From contig NZ_CAJF01000017.1 of assembly GCF_000304335.1 (NCBI RefSeq), positions 17,971-81,970 on the forward strand: 64,000 nucleotides of DNA, in the 5' to 3' direction. Origin of the DNA: Microbacterium yannicii PS01. Lineage in GTDB: Bacteria > Actinomycetota > Actinomycetes > Actinomycetales > Microbacteriaceae. Of this stretch, positions 8,392 through 17,087 are shown piece by piece (the first letter of the stretch is position 1; each line of letters begins with the position of its first letter). The notes beneath the pieces are model-generated. The model worked only from the letters and a program-made list of their open reading frames with translations, did no database searches and was not told the DNA's origin. The position numbers were made by a program, and so were the translations under genes.

Positions 8392-9957
8392 CTAAAGTTC
8401 TTTTTCAACATAAGCAAGGCCCGGGCTGGCGGTGACGGCGCGGCCGAGCTCGGCCGCGATGCGCCGAGCGCCCCGCACCGCGAGGGCGACACTCGTCAGT
8501 GTCGGATTGCATGCCGTCGCCGTCGGGATCACGCCGTTGCCGGCGACGAAGAGGCCGGGAACGGCCCACACCTGGCTGTCGGGGTCGCAGACGCTCTCGC
8601 CGTCATCGGCCCCACCCATGCGTGTCGTGCCCTGGTAGTGAAGCGAGGCTCCGAGCGGCATCGTGAACGGACGCGGGTCCAGCGGGTCTCCGACGGCCGT
8701 CCCCATGCGCACGATCTCCTCGCGGCCACGCGCCAGCACGGCCTGATCCGTATCGGTCAGGCGGTAGTGGATGCGGATCGCCGGCATCCCGTACGCGTCC
8801 GTGGCGACATCGTCGAACGCGACCCGGTCGTCTCGCCGAAGGTCCTTGGCGCAGAAGAGCCCCAGCCCCACGATCGATCCGGGCTGGACCGGATCATCGA
8901 CCGCGAGCGGCACCGGCGACGCGTCCAGCTGCATGACCTGGCCGTGGAACGGCACGTCGTCGGTGAAGGGCACCCAGCTGACACCGCTGTACTCGGCGAG
9001 AGTGCCGTCAGCCGGCACGTCGGTGTCGAGCGGCGGCACGTCGCGGAGCCGCACCGCGAAGACGATCTGCGCCTGGTCGTTGAGATAGCGACCGAGGGCG
9101 GGTGGGCGGATGCCGGAAGCCCACAGCAGCTGCGGAGTGCGCAGCGCGTCGCCGGCAGCAACGACGAATCGCGCCCGGACGATATGGGTGCCGCCGGAGC
9201 GCAGATCCCGTACCTCCACCCCGGATGCCTGCCCGTCCTCGAGCAGCACGCGAGTGACGAGGGACTCGTCGTGCAGGGTGAAATTCGCGTTTGCACGCGT
9301 CGCCTCCCCCAGCACCACATCGGACCCCGACCAGACGAGCCGTCCATCCCCGCGCCGGTGCACCGCGAGCGGCATCCGCTGGACGCGGGTCGCGTCGATG
9401 CGTCCCTCATCGACGGCTCTTGCCAGCCGGTCACGCACCAGATCGCCGAACGGCGAGCCGTCGAAGGCATGGGTGGTGACGCCGAGCAGTCGCTCGGCCT
9501 CGTCGAGCAGCTCGTCCAGGTCGGGAAGGAACGCGATGCGCTCACTGCCGCCGGGCCGCGGGCAGGCCGCCGTCCAGTGCGCGGCCATGCCGCCGACGTT
9601 GCTCGACATCGCCGCGACGGGCAGACCGTCCTCGCCCGGCTGCTGGTATCCCTCTTCGAGGAGGAACGTACCGGCCCGGGCCAGGCGCTGACCGCTCTTG
9701 ACGGCTCCCGGGTTGCTGACGGTTTCAGCTGACGCTGCGGGTCCCTGCGAGGCGTGCTGGGCGGCGGCGCGTCGCGCCGGATCCTCGATGTTCTTGACGT
9801 GGGCTCCCGGCGGGTCCGAGACGGTCGGGCCGACCTCGAACATCGCGACGACGGCATCCGGCGCCCGCTCGCTGAGGATGCGCGCGTAGGCCGCTCCGGT
9901 CGGACCGCTCCCGACGATGACGACATCGACGTCGTCCGGGAAAGATCTCTCGGTCAT
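8392..9957 (-). CDS. FAD-dependent GMC/pyranose-oxidase-type C-glycoside 3-oxidase (CarA-like)
   Basis: A 521-residue GMC-superfamily flavoenzyme. The FAD dinucleotide motif GSGPTG is at residues 16-21. The C-terminal active site shows HYQGTTRMG with His440 and TACNPTLTS with Asn484, a His/Asn pair with pyranose-oxidase spacing. The family includes the bacterial C-glycoside 3-oxidases that oxidise the sugar C3 hydroxyl, the step that makes C-glycosides cleavable by CGD. It lies directly upstream of the pair-3 genes and overlaps the epimerase-like gene by 4 bp, which supports that role. No Tat or Sec signal is visible, so it is probably cytoplasmic. A simple sugar 3-oxidase is the main alternative. 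Confidence 0.85.
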   Translation of the reverse strand: MTERSFPDDVDVVIVGSGPTGAAYARILSERAPDAVVAMFEVGPTVSDPPGAHVKNIEDPARRAAAQHASQGPAASAETVSNPGAVKSGQRLARAGTFLLEEGYQQPGEDGLPVAAMSSNVGGMAAHWTAACPRPGGSERIAFLPDLDELLDEAERLLGVTTHAFDGSPFGDLVRDRLARAVDEGRIDATRVQRMPLAVHRRGDGRLVWSGSDVVLGEATRANANFTLHDESLVTRVLLEDGQASGVEVRDLRSGGTHIVRARFVVAAGDALRTPQLLWASGIRPPALGRYLNDQAQIVFAVRLRDVPPLDTDVPADGTLAEYSGVSWVPFTDDVPFHGQVMQLDASPVPLAVDDPVQPGSIVGLGLFCAKDLRRDDRVAFDDVATDAYGMPAIRIHYRLTDTDQAVLARGREEIVRMGTAVGDPLDPRPFTMPLGASLHYQGTTRMGGADDGESVCDPDSQVWAVPGLFVAGNGVIPTATACNPTLTSVALAVRGARRIAAELGRAVTASPGLAYVEKEL

Positions 9958-10748
9958 GCCGTCGCCGCCAGCTCGACGATCCGCTTCACCGACTCCGCCG
10001 ACGCGGTCTGCGGGTAGTACTCGAGCCCGATCGGGCCGTCGTAGCCCGACGCGCGCAGGTCGCCCAGCCGGGCCGGCCAGTCGATCGTCCCCGTACCCGG
10101 TTCGCCGCGCCCGGGAGCATCAGCGAGCTGGACGTAGCGGATGAGGTCACCGGCGTTCGCCAGCTCGGCCGCGACATCCTCGCCCTCGACGGTGGAGTGG
10201 TAGAGGTCGTAGAGCACCCCGAAGAACGGCGAGTCGACACCGCGTGCGACGTAGACCGCCTCGCTCGTGCGATCCAGGAGCGAGCCGGGGTGGTCGACCC
10301 GCACGTTGACGGGCTCGAGGACGAGCGTGATGCCCGACCCCGCGATCTGGGCGTCGGCCTTCTGGTAGATCTCGATGAGCTTGTCGAGCTGCACCTGTCG
10401 CTTCCACCCGCCGAAACCGGTCCCGCTTCCGACGACGATCCGGGGCGTGCCGAGCAGGTGAGCGATCTCGACGCCCTCATCGAGCTTGCGGTAGAACTCC
10501 GAGTGGTCCCACGGCGGGATCATGAACTGCGTCCGCGGCTCGGAGAGCTGGGCCGTCAGCTGCGTGCCGGTCTCTTCCAGCGCCGCTTTCAGCGCGGGCA
10601 GGTCCTTGGGCGTGGCAGGGGCGTCGGCGCCGGTCGGTCCCCACATCTCGACGGCGGTGAATCCGGATGCCGCCGCCGCACGCACGCGGTCGTGATAGTC
10701 GCCGGCCTCGGTGTAGAGGAGTTCGATGTTCGGGGCGAGCTGGTACAT
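9954..10748 (-). CDS. Hydroxypyruvate-isomerase-like TIM barrel (sugar isomerase/epimerase family)
   Basis: A 264-residue AP_endonuc_2 TIM barrel closer to hydroxypyruvate isomerase than to the CGD alpha proteins. Landmarks are ELLYTEAGDYHDRVRAAA, LVLEPVNVRVDHPGSLL (Glu ligand), GVLYDLYHSTVEGED (Asp) and YVQLADAPGRGEPGTG, the hydroxypyruvate-isomerase signature loop. It probably isomerises or epimerises a small keto-sugar from the deglycosylation route. The ATG at 10748 was chosen because the protein then starts at the conserved first strand. It overlaps the GMC gene by 4 bp and follows the permease by 68 bp. Confidence 0.82.
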   Translation of the reverse strand: MYQLAPNIELLYTEAGDYHDRVRAAAASGFTAVEMWGPTGADAPATPKDLPALKAALEETGTQLTAQLSEPRTQFMIPPWDHSEFYRKLDEGVEIAHLLGTPRIVVGSGTGFGGWKRQVQLDKLIEIYQKADAQIAGSGITLVLEPVNVRVDHPGSLLDRTSEAVYVARGVDSPFFGVLYDLYHSTVEGEDVAAELANAGDLIRYVQLADAPGRGEPGTGTIDWPARLGDLRASGYDGPIGLEYYPQTASAESVKRIVELAATA

Positions 10749-10816
10749 GGTGTCCTTCGGAATCGGGGTTGGTGAGCAGCGCCCGGAGCGAGATCCGGGC
10801 GTACACGTCGGGTAGG

Positions 10817-11653
10817 TCAGCCCTTGAGGCCGCCGGCGAAACCCTGGATGAAGCGCTTCTGCGCGAAGAGGTAGAAGGCGAGGATCGGGATCATGGAGAC
10901 GATGACGATGGCGAAGATCTTGTTCCACGAGGAGACGAGCGAGCCGATGTAGTAGTACATCGCCACGGGAAGCGTCTGGTTCTCGGATCCGCCCAGGAAG
11001 ATCAGGGAGGTGAAGAAGTCGTTCCAGACGATCAGGCCCGCGAGGATCGCCACCGTGCCCGTCGCGGGCGACATCAGCGGAAGCACGATGCGGAAGAAGA
11101 TCTGCGTCCGCGAGGCGCCGTCGATCGTCGCCGCCTCTTCGTACTCGGTGCCCAGGCTCCGGAAGAAGCCCGCGTAGAGGAAGATCGAGAGCGGCAGGAG
11201 CATCCCGGTGTACAGGATGACCATGCCCCAGATCGAGCCGGTCAGTCCGATGGTCCGCGCCCCGATGTACAGCGGGACGGTGCCCAGCTGCGTCGGCAGC
11301 ACGATGGCGATCAGGAACAGGTAGAACACCGCTCGGCTCCAGCGCCGCGTGCTGCGTGCGATCACGTATCCCGTGAGCGCACCCAGCAGCACGAGCCCGA
11401 GAATGCTTCCGGCGGTGATGATGACGCTGTTGAGCAGACCCTGAAGCACGTTCGAGTTGCCCTGCGCCGTCAGCACCTCCAGGAAGTTGCTGAAGTCGAT
11501 ACCTGTGGGCGGTGCCAGGTTCGAGGTCGTGATCACCTCCTCGTCTGACTTCAGCGCCGTGGTCACGAGGAAGTAGAACGGCGCGAGGAAGAGGATGGCG
11601 AGCACCCAGAAGAGGATCTCGCGAAGACCGGTGAGTCTGGTGTAGCGGAACAT
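10817..11653 (-). CDS. Sugar ABC transporter permease, MalG type
   Basis: A 278-residue inner-membrane protein with six predicted transmembrane segments. The cytoplasmic EAA loop (EYEEAATIDGASRTQIFF) contacts the ATPase. It belongs to the CUT1 carbohydrate-uptake family. Its start lies 1 bp after the MalF-type gene. Together with the binding protein at 12691 it should import the glycoside or sugar used by the locus. No ATPase gene is present nearby, so a shared MsiK-type ATPase elsewhere is expected. Confidence 0.9.
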   Translation of the reverse strand: MFRYTRLTGLREILFWVLAILFLAPFYFLVTTALKSDEEVITTSNLAPPTGIDFSNFLEVLTAQGNSNVLQGLLNSVIITAGSILGLVLLGALTGYVIARSTRRWSRAVFYLFLIAIVLPTQLGTVPLYIGARTIGLTGSIWGMVILYTGMLLPLSIFLYAGFFRSLGTEYEEAATIDGASRTQIFFRIVLPLMSPATGTVAILAGLIVWNDFFTSLIFLGGSENQTLPVAMYYYIGSLVSSWNKIFAIVIVSMIPILAFYLFAQKRFIQGFAGGLKG

Positions 11654-11654
11654 G

Positions 11655-12614
11655 TCAAGCCTCCTCAGGGCGACCGCTGGTCACTCGCTGCTGTATGACG
11701 GCGAACACGAGGATGATCACGGTCAGCAGGAGCGCGAGAGCCGCGCCGTAGCCGAAGTTTCCGAGCGCGAACGACTCCTTGTACACCTGGGTCGCGAGCG
11801 TCTCGGTGACACCGGCGGGGCCACCGCCGGTGAGTGCCATGATCTGATCGAAGACCCGCAGCCCGTTGACGAGCCCGAGTGTCGTCGCGATCGCCACGGC
11901 GGGGCGGATGGAAGGCAGGGTGACATGCCAGAAGCGCTGCCAGAGGTTGGCGCCGTCGATCGCGGCAGCCTCCTCGATCTCGACCGGCACGGCCGCGAGG
12001 CCGGCCATGTAGATCACCATGGCGAATCCGATGTTCTGCCACACGATCACGACGAGCACCGTCCAGATCGCCCACGTGGGGTCGGCGACCCATGCCTTCG
12101 CGAACTCGCCGAGCCCCATCCCCCGCAGGATCACGTTGATCGGGCCGTTGAAGTCGAAGATGAACTTCCACACGTACGACACGGCCAGGGGGCTCAGGAC
12201 CACCGGCATGAAGAAGAGCACGCGAAGTGCGTAGCGGGTCTTCAGACCGCGATTGAGCCCCAGCGCGATGGCGAGCCCGGCGATGTTGCTGAGGATCACG
12301 GACGCGAACGCCAGGAAGAGCGTGTTCGTGAGGGCGCCGATCTGCGTCGGATCGTTGAAGATCGCGATGAAGTTGTCGAGGCCGATCCAGCGGAAGTCGC
12401 CGATCCCCGACCAGTCGGTGAAGGCGTAGAAGCCGCCGATCGAGGTGGCCACGTAGTGGATGGCGAGGACCATGAGGATGCCGGGCAGCGCCCACCACCA
12501 GTAGCCGAACTTCAGCAGGCCCGGCCGGCGCGGTGCGACGTCCCGCCGACGACCTCTGCGGTCGCGCTTGGGTACGATCAGCGCCTCGGTCTCGGAGTTC
12601 AAGGTGGCGGTCAT
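11655..12614 (-). CDS. Sugar ABC transporter permease, MalF type
   Basis: A 319-residue CUT1-family permease with a charged N-terminal tail, then hydrophobic segments starting near WWWALPGILMVLAIHY, and an EAA loop (EIEEAAAIDGANLWQRF). The ATG at 12614, preceded by GAGGAA, was preferred over an upstream start 30 nt earlier. It pairs with the MalG-type protein next to it and sits 76 bp after the binding-protein gene. The typical order binding protein, MalF, MalG supports a single transporter operon. Confidence 0.9.
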   Translation of the reverse strand: MTATLNSETEALIVPKRDRRGRRRDVAPRRPGLLKFGYWWWALPGILMVLAIHYVATSIGGFYAFTDWSGIGDFRWIGLDNFIAIFNDPTQIGALTNTLFLAFASVILSNIAGLAIALGLNRGLKTRYALRVLFFMPVVLSPLAVSYVWKFIFDFNGPINVILRGMGLGEFAKAWVADPTWAIWTVLVVIVWQNIGFAMVIYMAGLAAVPVEIEEAAAIDGANLWQRFWHVTLPSIRPAVAIATTLGLVNGLRVFDQIMALTGGGPAGVTETLATQVYKESFALGNFGYGAALALLLTVIILVFAVIQQRVTSGRPEEA

Positions 12615-12690
12615 GATTCCTCGTCTTCGTACGTCGTCGTGCAAAGGCCGGGCGGCCGCCCGGAGCTTTCCTCCGGGCGGCCGGTTTCGG

Positions 12691-13992
12691 TCACTCGCCC
12701 CAGGCTGCGTCCATGTCCTGCAGCACCTGGTCGATCGTCTTCTGCCCGGTCAGCAGACCCTGCACACCCACCTGCAGCGCTTCGTAGACCGAGGGGTTCG
12801 GCCAGATGTTGTTCGGCAGGGGCGCGTAGGCACCGTCGGCGAGCAGGTCCACCACCGGCGAATAGATCGTGTCGCTCAGGTCGAGCTCCTCGTACGAGGA
12901 GACGGGAAGCAGACCCGACGCCTCGTAGTAGATCTCCTGGGCCTCAGAGGTGGCGAGCCACTCCACGAATTCGGCGGCAGCGTCCTTCTTCTCCGACGCG
13001 GCGTTGATGGAGATCGTGTAGTTGGAGCTCGCGATGATGTACGGGGTTCCCCCATCCGCTGCGGGGAACGGCTGGACCTTGAAGTCGGCCTCCGGCGGAG
13101 CGGCGGTCGCGATCTCCACCGCCGAGCCCGACGGGATGAAGCTGCCGACCGAGAGGCCCTGCGCCAGACCGTTCGTAATGGCGTCGAAGCCGGCACCCTC
13201 TGCGCCCGCCTGGAAGCAGCCGCCCTCATTCAGGTCGATGACCGTCTGCAGGGTGTCGGCCCATCCCTCGCTCTCCGCGAAGGTGGTGTCACCGGCTGCC
13301 CGCTGCTCGTTCCAGTCCGGCGTCTCGCCGTACACCCGAGTGGCGGCGATGCCCTGCGCCGTGAGGCCGGCGTTCGGTCCGGCGGCCCCGGCGAGGGCAA
13401 GCAGCGACTTGCCGTCGGCGGCGAGCGCCGAGCATGCGTCGTAGAGCGCGGCCTCGTCGGCGGGCCACTCGTCGAGTCCGTTCATGGCGGCGGTGCCCAT
13501 ACTGGCGACGACACCGGCGATCGTGAAGTCCATGGGCTGGCCGTAGACGTCGCCGTCGATCTCGAAGATGGTCTCGCTGCCGGCGGGGACCAGCGACGCG
13601 GCGGTGTCGCCGAGCGGCTCGAGGAAGCCGGCCTCGGCGAGGGGGATGATGCCGCGGGCGTCGCCCGATCCCGGGGTCGTCTGCACGACATCGGCAGCAT
13701 TGCCGGCCTGGAACTGCGTGCGGATGGTCTCGCCGTACTTGTCGTTCGGCGTCGGGTTCGTCGTGATGGTGACGTCGGGGTTGGCCTCCATGTACGCGTT
13801 CGCGAGCGTCTCGTACGGAGACTCGAGGTTGTTCGACGTCGCGAACGTGAAGGAGAACTCGGCAGAACCGGAGTCGCCTGACTCGCCGGACTCGCCGCCA
13901 GAACCTGAGCAGCCGGCAAGGAGGAGAGCTCCGAGCACGGGGATGGCGACGATCGCTCCCCGGCGACGGGCCGAGGGACTGTGCTGTGTCAT
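12691..13992 (-). CDS. Sugar ABC transporter substrate-binding lipoprotein
   Basis: A 433-residue extracellular solute-binding protein (family 1). The signal peptide ends in a lipobox, LLLAGC with Cys28, followed by a Gly/Ser linker and the first strand FSFTFATSNN. IDGDVYGQPMDF and ASSNYTISINAASEKKDAA are typical of CUT1 binding proteins. The ATG at 13992 follows AAAGG at a good distance. It is the first gene of the CGD operon and would set transporter specificity; a C-glycoside or the aglycone-linked glucoside is inferred only from the neighbours. Confidence 0.9.
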   Translation of the reverse strand: MTQHSPSARRRGAIVAIPVLGALLLAGCSGSGGESGESGDSGSAEFSFTFATSNNLESPYETLANAYMEANPDVTITTNPTPNDKYGETIRTQFQAGNAADVVQTTPGSGDARGIIPLAEAGFLEPLGDTAASLVPAGSETIFEIDGDVYGQPMDFTIAGVVASMGTAAMNGLDEWPADEAALYDACSALAADGKSLLALAGAAGPNAGLTAQGIAATRVYGETPDWNEQRAAGDTTFAESEGWADTLQTVIDLNEGGCFQAGAEGAGFDAITNGLAQGLSVGSFIPSGSAVEIATAAPPEADFKVQPFPAADGGTPYIIASSNYTISINAASEKKDAAAEFVEWLATSEAQEIYYEASGLLPVSSYEELDLSDTIYSPVVDLLADGAYAPLPNNIWPNPSVYEALQVGVQGLLTGQKTIDQVLQDMDAAWGE

Positions 13993-14080
13993 GTCCAGCC
14001 TTTCTGACTTCGTTGTCGGCGGCTCGATCGTTCGAGCGCCTGTGCTGTTCCACCAGTATCGCCGGGATGTGCCAGAAACG

Positions 14081-14115
14081 CACATAAGTAATGCGGATAT
14101 GCGGCATAAGCCGCA
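14081..14115. promoter_or_regulatory. Candidate operator upstream of the CGD transporter operon
   Basis: CATAAG occurs at 14083-14088 and again at 14105-14110, a 22-bp offset (two helical turns). The second copy lies in a perfect palindrome, TGCGGC-ataa-GCCGCA (14100-14115). The site lies about 90 bp before the binding-protein start. The regulator is not known; the ROK or LysR proteins of the locus are candidates. Confidence 0.45.
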
Positions 14116-14144
14116 CCGGCACGGTCACTCCAACGCTCGGACAT

Positions 14145-14186
14145 GACGATCGCCGCCGAGGGGGAGGCCCATCGGCGGCGATCGTC
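14145..14186 (-). terminator. Strong hairpin terminator after the fused CGD genes
   Basis: A perfect 15-bp stem (14145-14159 with 14172-14186) and 12-nt loop lies 7 nt after the stop of the fused gene at 14194. It should end the fused-gene transcript before the promoter of the transporter operon. Confidence 0.75.
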
Positions 14187-14193
14187 GGCTTCG

Positions 14194-15669
14194 TCAGGCC
14201 GGAGAGGCGGCCCGCATGGAGGAGCGGATCAGGTCGTGCTGTCTGCGGACCAGCACGAGCGGGTCCACCTCGCCGAGCTCGGCGAAGGCGTGACCTTCCC
14301 ACTCGCTCGACCAGTAGCCGCGATACCCGCCCTCCACGAAGACGCGCACGTGCGCCGGATAGTCGATCGCCGGCTCCTGACCGCCCTCGTCGATGTCGTA
14401 GAACTTCGCGTGCACGTGCAGGATCTGGGGCATGATCTCGGCCCATTCGTGCGGGTCGACGTGACCGTGCATGTTGAAGGCGAGGTGTGCGAAGGATCCC
14501 AGCCTGCCGGGATCGAAGTCGCGGCTCACCAGATAGGCGATGAACTCCTCCTGGCGCTCGCGCATCGAGGCGTCGGTGGCCCAGATCGCCTGCAGTCGCT
14601 CCAGCGCCTCGTCATCGAGTCCCGCCCGGCGCACCGCCCGCAGAAGGGTCGGCGACATCGCGCGCATGGTCGACGAGAAGTCGGCGACGAAGCCCAGCAG
14701 CGGTGAGTCCAGCTCGGCGTAGGTCTCGCGGACGCGCAGGATCGGATCCGCGTTCGGTCCCATGGGCGCGTGGATCTCGTAAGCCAGCTTCAGCTCGAGG
14801 CGCTCGGCGACCGGGAGGAGCCGGCGCAGCAGCTCCGGGCGGGCGCTCTGGATGCGAACGAGCGGGAACCCGAGCTTCTGAGCGCCGCGAAGCATCAGCT
14901 CGCTGAACTCGAACTCCTCGTCGGGTGTCATGTCGCGGTCCCGGCGACGGCCCATGTCGAGATTGGCCCCGAACGAGCTGGCGTCGAATCCGTGCCGGTC
15001 GAACGCCGCACGCCATGACCGGACGAACGCGTCCGAGACGACCGGGTACGTCGGCACCATCTGCGAGGCCACGATCTCGATGCCGGGCCCGATGCCCAGC
15101 TGCGCCACCCGGTCGAGCAGCCCGTCGAAGTCGAACCACCTGGCCCGGAATTCCGCACTCGCCGAATAGAGCGTCAGCCCGAGCCGGAACGGGTCCGCCT
15201 CCGTCGCCGGCGGCGGGGCGGTGACGTCGCTCACGAGCGCCGGGGGCGCGGCATCCTGATCCGTCGCCGTCAGGGTGAGCGTCTGCCGCACCACGTTCGG
15301 GACGTAGAGTCCCGGACCACCGTCGCGCCCGGGGGCGATCTGCATGTACGGGAGGCGCATCTCGCCGAGGATCGCGACCTCGTGCGTCTCACCCAGGGTG
15401 ATCGGCCGGTCGCGCCGGACGATCAGCAGCGGATGCTCCTGCAGGTACCAGAGCGTCTCGCTCTGCTGCGCGAGGTCGTGGATCGCATAGCGGGTTCCGC
15501 CCAGTTCGAAGGCGAGGTCGCTCTCTTCGACGTCCTCGCCGTCGATCGTCAGACGCAGTGCGCCGACCGACGAGAGCCAGAGGCTGCGATACCAGGGAAG
15601 GGTGAGCGACAGTGCGAGACCCTCGGGGTGCCGGCGCAGGCTGTCCTCGGCGAGCAGGCCATTGGGCAT
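14194..15669 (-). CDS. Natural beta-alpha fusion of C-glycoside deglycosidase (fusion 1)
   Basis: A 491-residue single polypeptide. Residues 1-135 match the CGD beta subunit (LSLTLPWYRSLWLSSVG, SETLWYLQEHPLL, MRLPYMQIAPGRDGGPG). Residues about 136-158 form a Pro/Ala-rich linker, and 159-491 match the alpha TIM barrel of pair 2. Metal-ligand candidates are E298 in AYEIHAP, D330 in FVADFSS, H418/H420 in LHVHAKFYD and E456 in SSEWEGH. Known CGDs are two-subunit complexes, so the fusion should fix 1:1 stoichiometry. It starts 34 bp after fusion 2, with AAAGGAAA as ribosome site. No internal stop or second start with a good SD was noticed at the junction. Confidence 0.87.
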   Translation of the reverse strand: MPNGLLAEDSLRRHPEGLALSLTLPWYRSLWLSSVGALRLTIDGEDVEESDLAFELGGTRYAIHDLAQQSETLWYLQEHPLLIVRRDRPITLGETHEVAILGEMRLPYMQIAPGRDGGPGLYVPNVVRQTLTLTATDQDAAPPALVSDVTAPPPATEADPFRLGLTLYSASAEFRARWFDFDGLLDRVAQLGIGPGIEIVASQMVPTYPVVSDAFVRSWRAAFDRHGFDASSFGANLDMGRRRDRDMTPDEEFEFSELMLRGAQKLGFPLVRIQSARPELLRRLLPVAERLELKLAYEIHAPMGPNADPILRVRETYAELDSPLLGFVADFSSTMRAMSPTLLRAVRRAGLDDEALERLQAIWATDASMRERQEEFIAYLVSRDFDPGRLGSFAHLAFNMHGHVDPHEWAEIMPQILHVHAKFYDIDEGGQEPAIDYPAHVRVFVEGGYRGYWSSEWEGHAFAELGEVDPLVLVRRQHDLIRSSMRAASPA

Positions 15670-15703
15670 GATGCGTTTCCTTTCGTCGATCGGATGCCGC
15701 GAG

Positions 15704-17005
15704 TCACAGTCGCGAGGCGACCCGACGCATGAGCGAGTGCTGGCGGCGGATCTGTTCGACCGAGCGCCACGGCGCGCGGTCCCCCTCGTACTCGCTCGAG
15801 AGCCAGCCGGTGTAGCCGGCGTCCTTCAGCCCCCGCAGCACCGGCTCCCACGGGATCTGCTGATCCTGGAGCTCGTCATCGATGTCGTGGAATTTCGCCT
15901 GGACGAACACGATGTACTCGCCGATGTCGGCGAGATCGCCCGGGTCGACGCCGATGCCGTCGAGGAACGCCGGGCGGGTCGCGCGAGACTCTCCGGGGCG
16001 CAGCGGGATCGGTCGGTCCTGGAAGATCCCGGTGTCGATGAGCAGGCCGAAGTGCCGCGTCCCGGTGCGCTGGATGAGAGACACGTAGTCGTCGACCACG
16101 GGGTGCTTGATCGGCGTGGGCGAGTGGATCTCGGGACAGATCACCACATCGAGCTCGTGAGCGAGGTCGAGGCTGCGCTCGATCGACTCCGTCCAGATCG
16201 GGTCCGGCACGAGATCGCCCGAGACGACCCCGATCTTCGGACGCACGAACCCGAATCCGAGCCGCGCCGCCAGACGGAGGTCGCGCTGAAGCATCGCAGC
16301 TCCCTCGCTCGCGGTGAGAGAACGGGCGCGGGGGCCGCTCGAGTGCAGCCGCGTGTCGATCCACGAGCCGTAGTTGGTCGGCTGCAGCGAGTACTTCTCG
16401 AGCAGGGCGAACCAGCGGTCGATCCATTCCGTCGTCGGCTCGGGATAGCCCGCCACGTGCCCCTCACCCAGGATCTCCACGCCCGTCGCTCCGACATCCG
16501 CGACGTGCGCGAGAGCGGTCTCGAGATCGAGCACCGTTCCGAAGTCGTGCATGAAGCTGTAGAGCGAGACGCCGTAGCGGAAGGGTCCGCCGTCCTCGTT
16601 CGAGGTCAGCGTGATGTGCCTGGTCGCCCGGTAGACCGACGGCTGATGCTCGACCGGGATGTACGACATGCGCAGCCGCAGCTCCACCGACACCTCATGG
16701 ACGCCCTCCGGGAGTCCGCCCGGAAGCGGCACGGTCACCACGGCGGGCTCTTCGAGCTGCCAGCGCACGCCGTCGCTCTCCCACAGCTCGGCGAGGCTGT
16801 ACGTGCGATTCCCGAAGGTCCAGCGCGGAACCTCGGGTCCGACGTCCACGATGTCGCCGACGCGCACCGCGATGCCGTCGACGAGCGAGGCCGCCATGCC
16901 GCGGTACGACGGCATCCGGACGTGGAACTGGAAGCCGGTGATCCGGTCACCCTCGACGATGTTCCGGAAGCCGGCGGACTGGAGGAGGTCTCTTTCGAGA
17001 AGCAT
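15704..17005 (-). CDS. Divergent beta-alpha fusion of C-glycoside deglycosidase (fusion 2)
   Basis: A 433-residue fusion. Residues 1-133 are beta-like (ITGFQFHVRMPSYRGM, VRWQLEEPAVVTV, LRMSYIPVEHQP); 141-433 are an alpha-like TIM barrel, with almost no linker (TSNEDGG). E292 in CPEIHSP, D324 in LLIDTGI and E405 in SSEYEGD keep three metal ligands. The HVHAKF motif is VFVQAKF here, putting Gln369 at the second His position. It may therefore use the metal differently, act on another substrate or catalyse another step. It is the first gene of the two-gene unit and divergent from the LysR gene at 17240, which probably regulates it. Confidence 0.8.
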   Translation of the reverse strand: MLLERDLLQSAGFRNIVEGDRITGFQFHVRMPSYRGMAASLVDGIAVRVGDIVDVGPEVPRWTFGNRTYSLAELWESDGVRWQLEEPAVVTVPLPGGLPEGVHEVSVELRLRMSYIPVEHQPSVYRATRHITLTSNEDGGPFRYGVSLYSFMHDFGTVLDLETALAHVADVGATGVEILGEGHVAGYPEPTTEWIDRWFALLEKYSLQPTNYGSWIDTRLHSSGPRARSLTASEGAAMLQRDLRLAARLGFGFVRPKIGVVSGDLVPDPIWTESIERSLDLAHELDVVICPEIHSPTPIKHPVVDDYVSLIQRTGTRHFGLLIDTGIFQDRPIPLRPGESRATRPAFLDGIGVDPGDLADIGEYIVFVQAKFHDIDDELQDQQIPWEPVLRGLKDAGYTGWLSSEYEGDRAPWRSVEQIRRQHSLMRRVASRL

Positions 17006-17087
17006 CGGTGCTCGCTCTCTGTGAAGGGATGCCGCATCCGGTCGACGTCGACGGGAGGGCGGCCCTCCCACTCTAGAGTGTTCTGCA

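Noticed and set aside
8394..8425. TTGCTTATG sequence resembling the CGD promoter motif
   Set aside because: It is the 3' coding end of the GMC oxidase (codons for Ala-Tyr-Val-Glu-Lys-Glu-Leu-stop), so it was not counted in the motif set.
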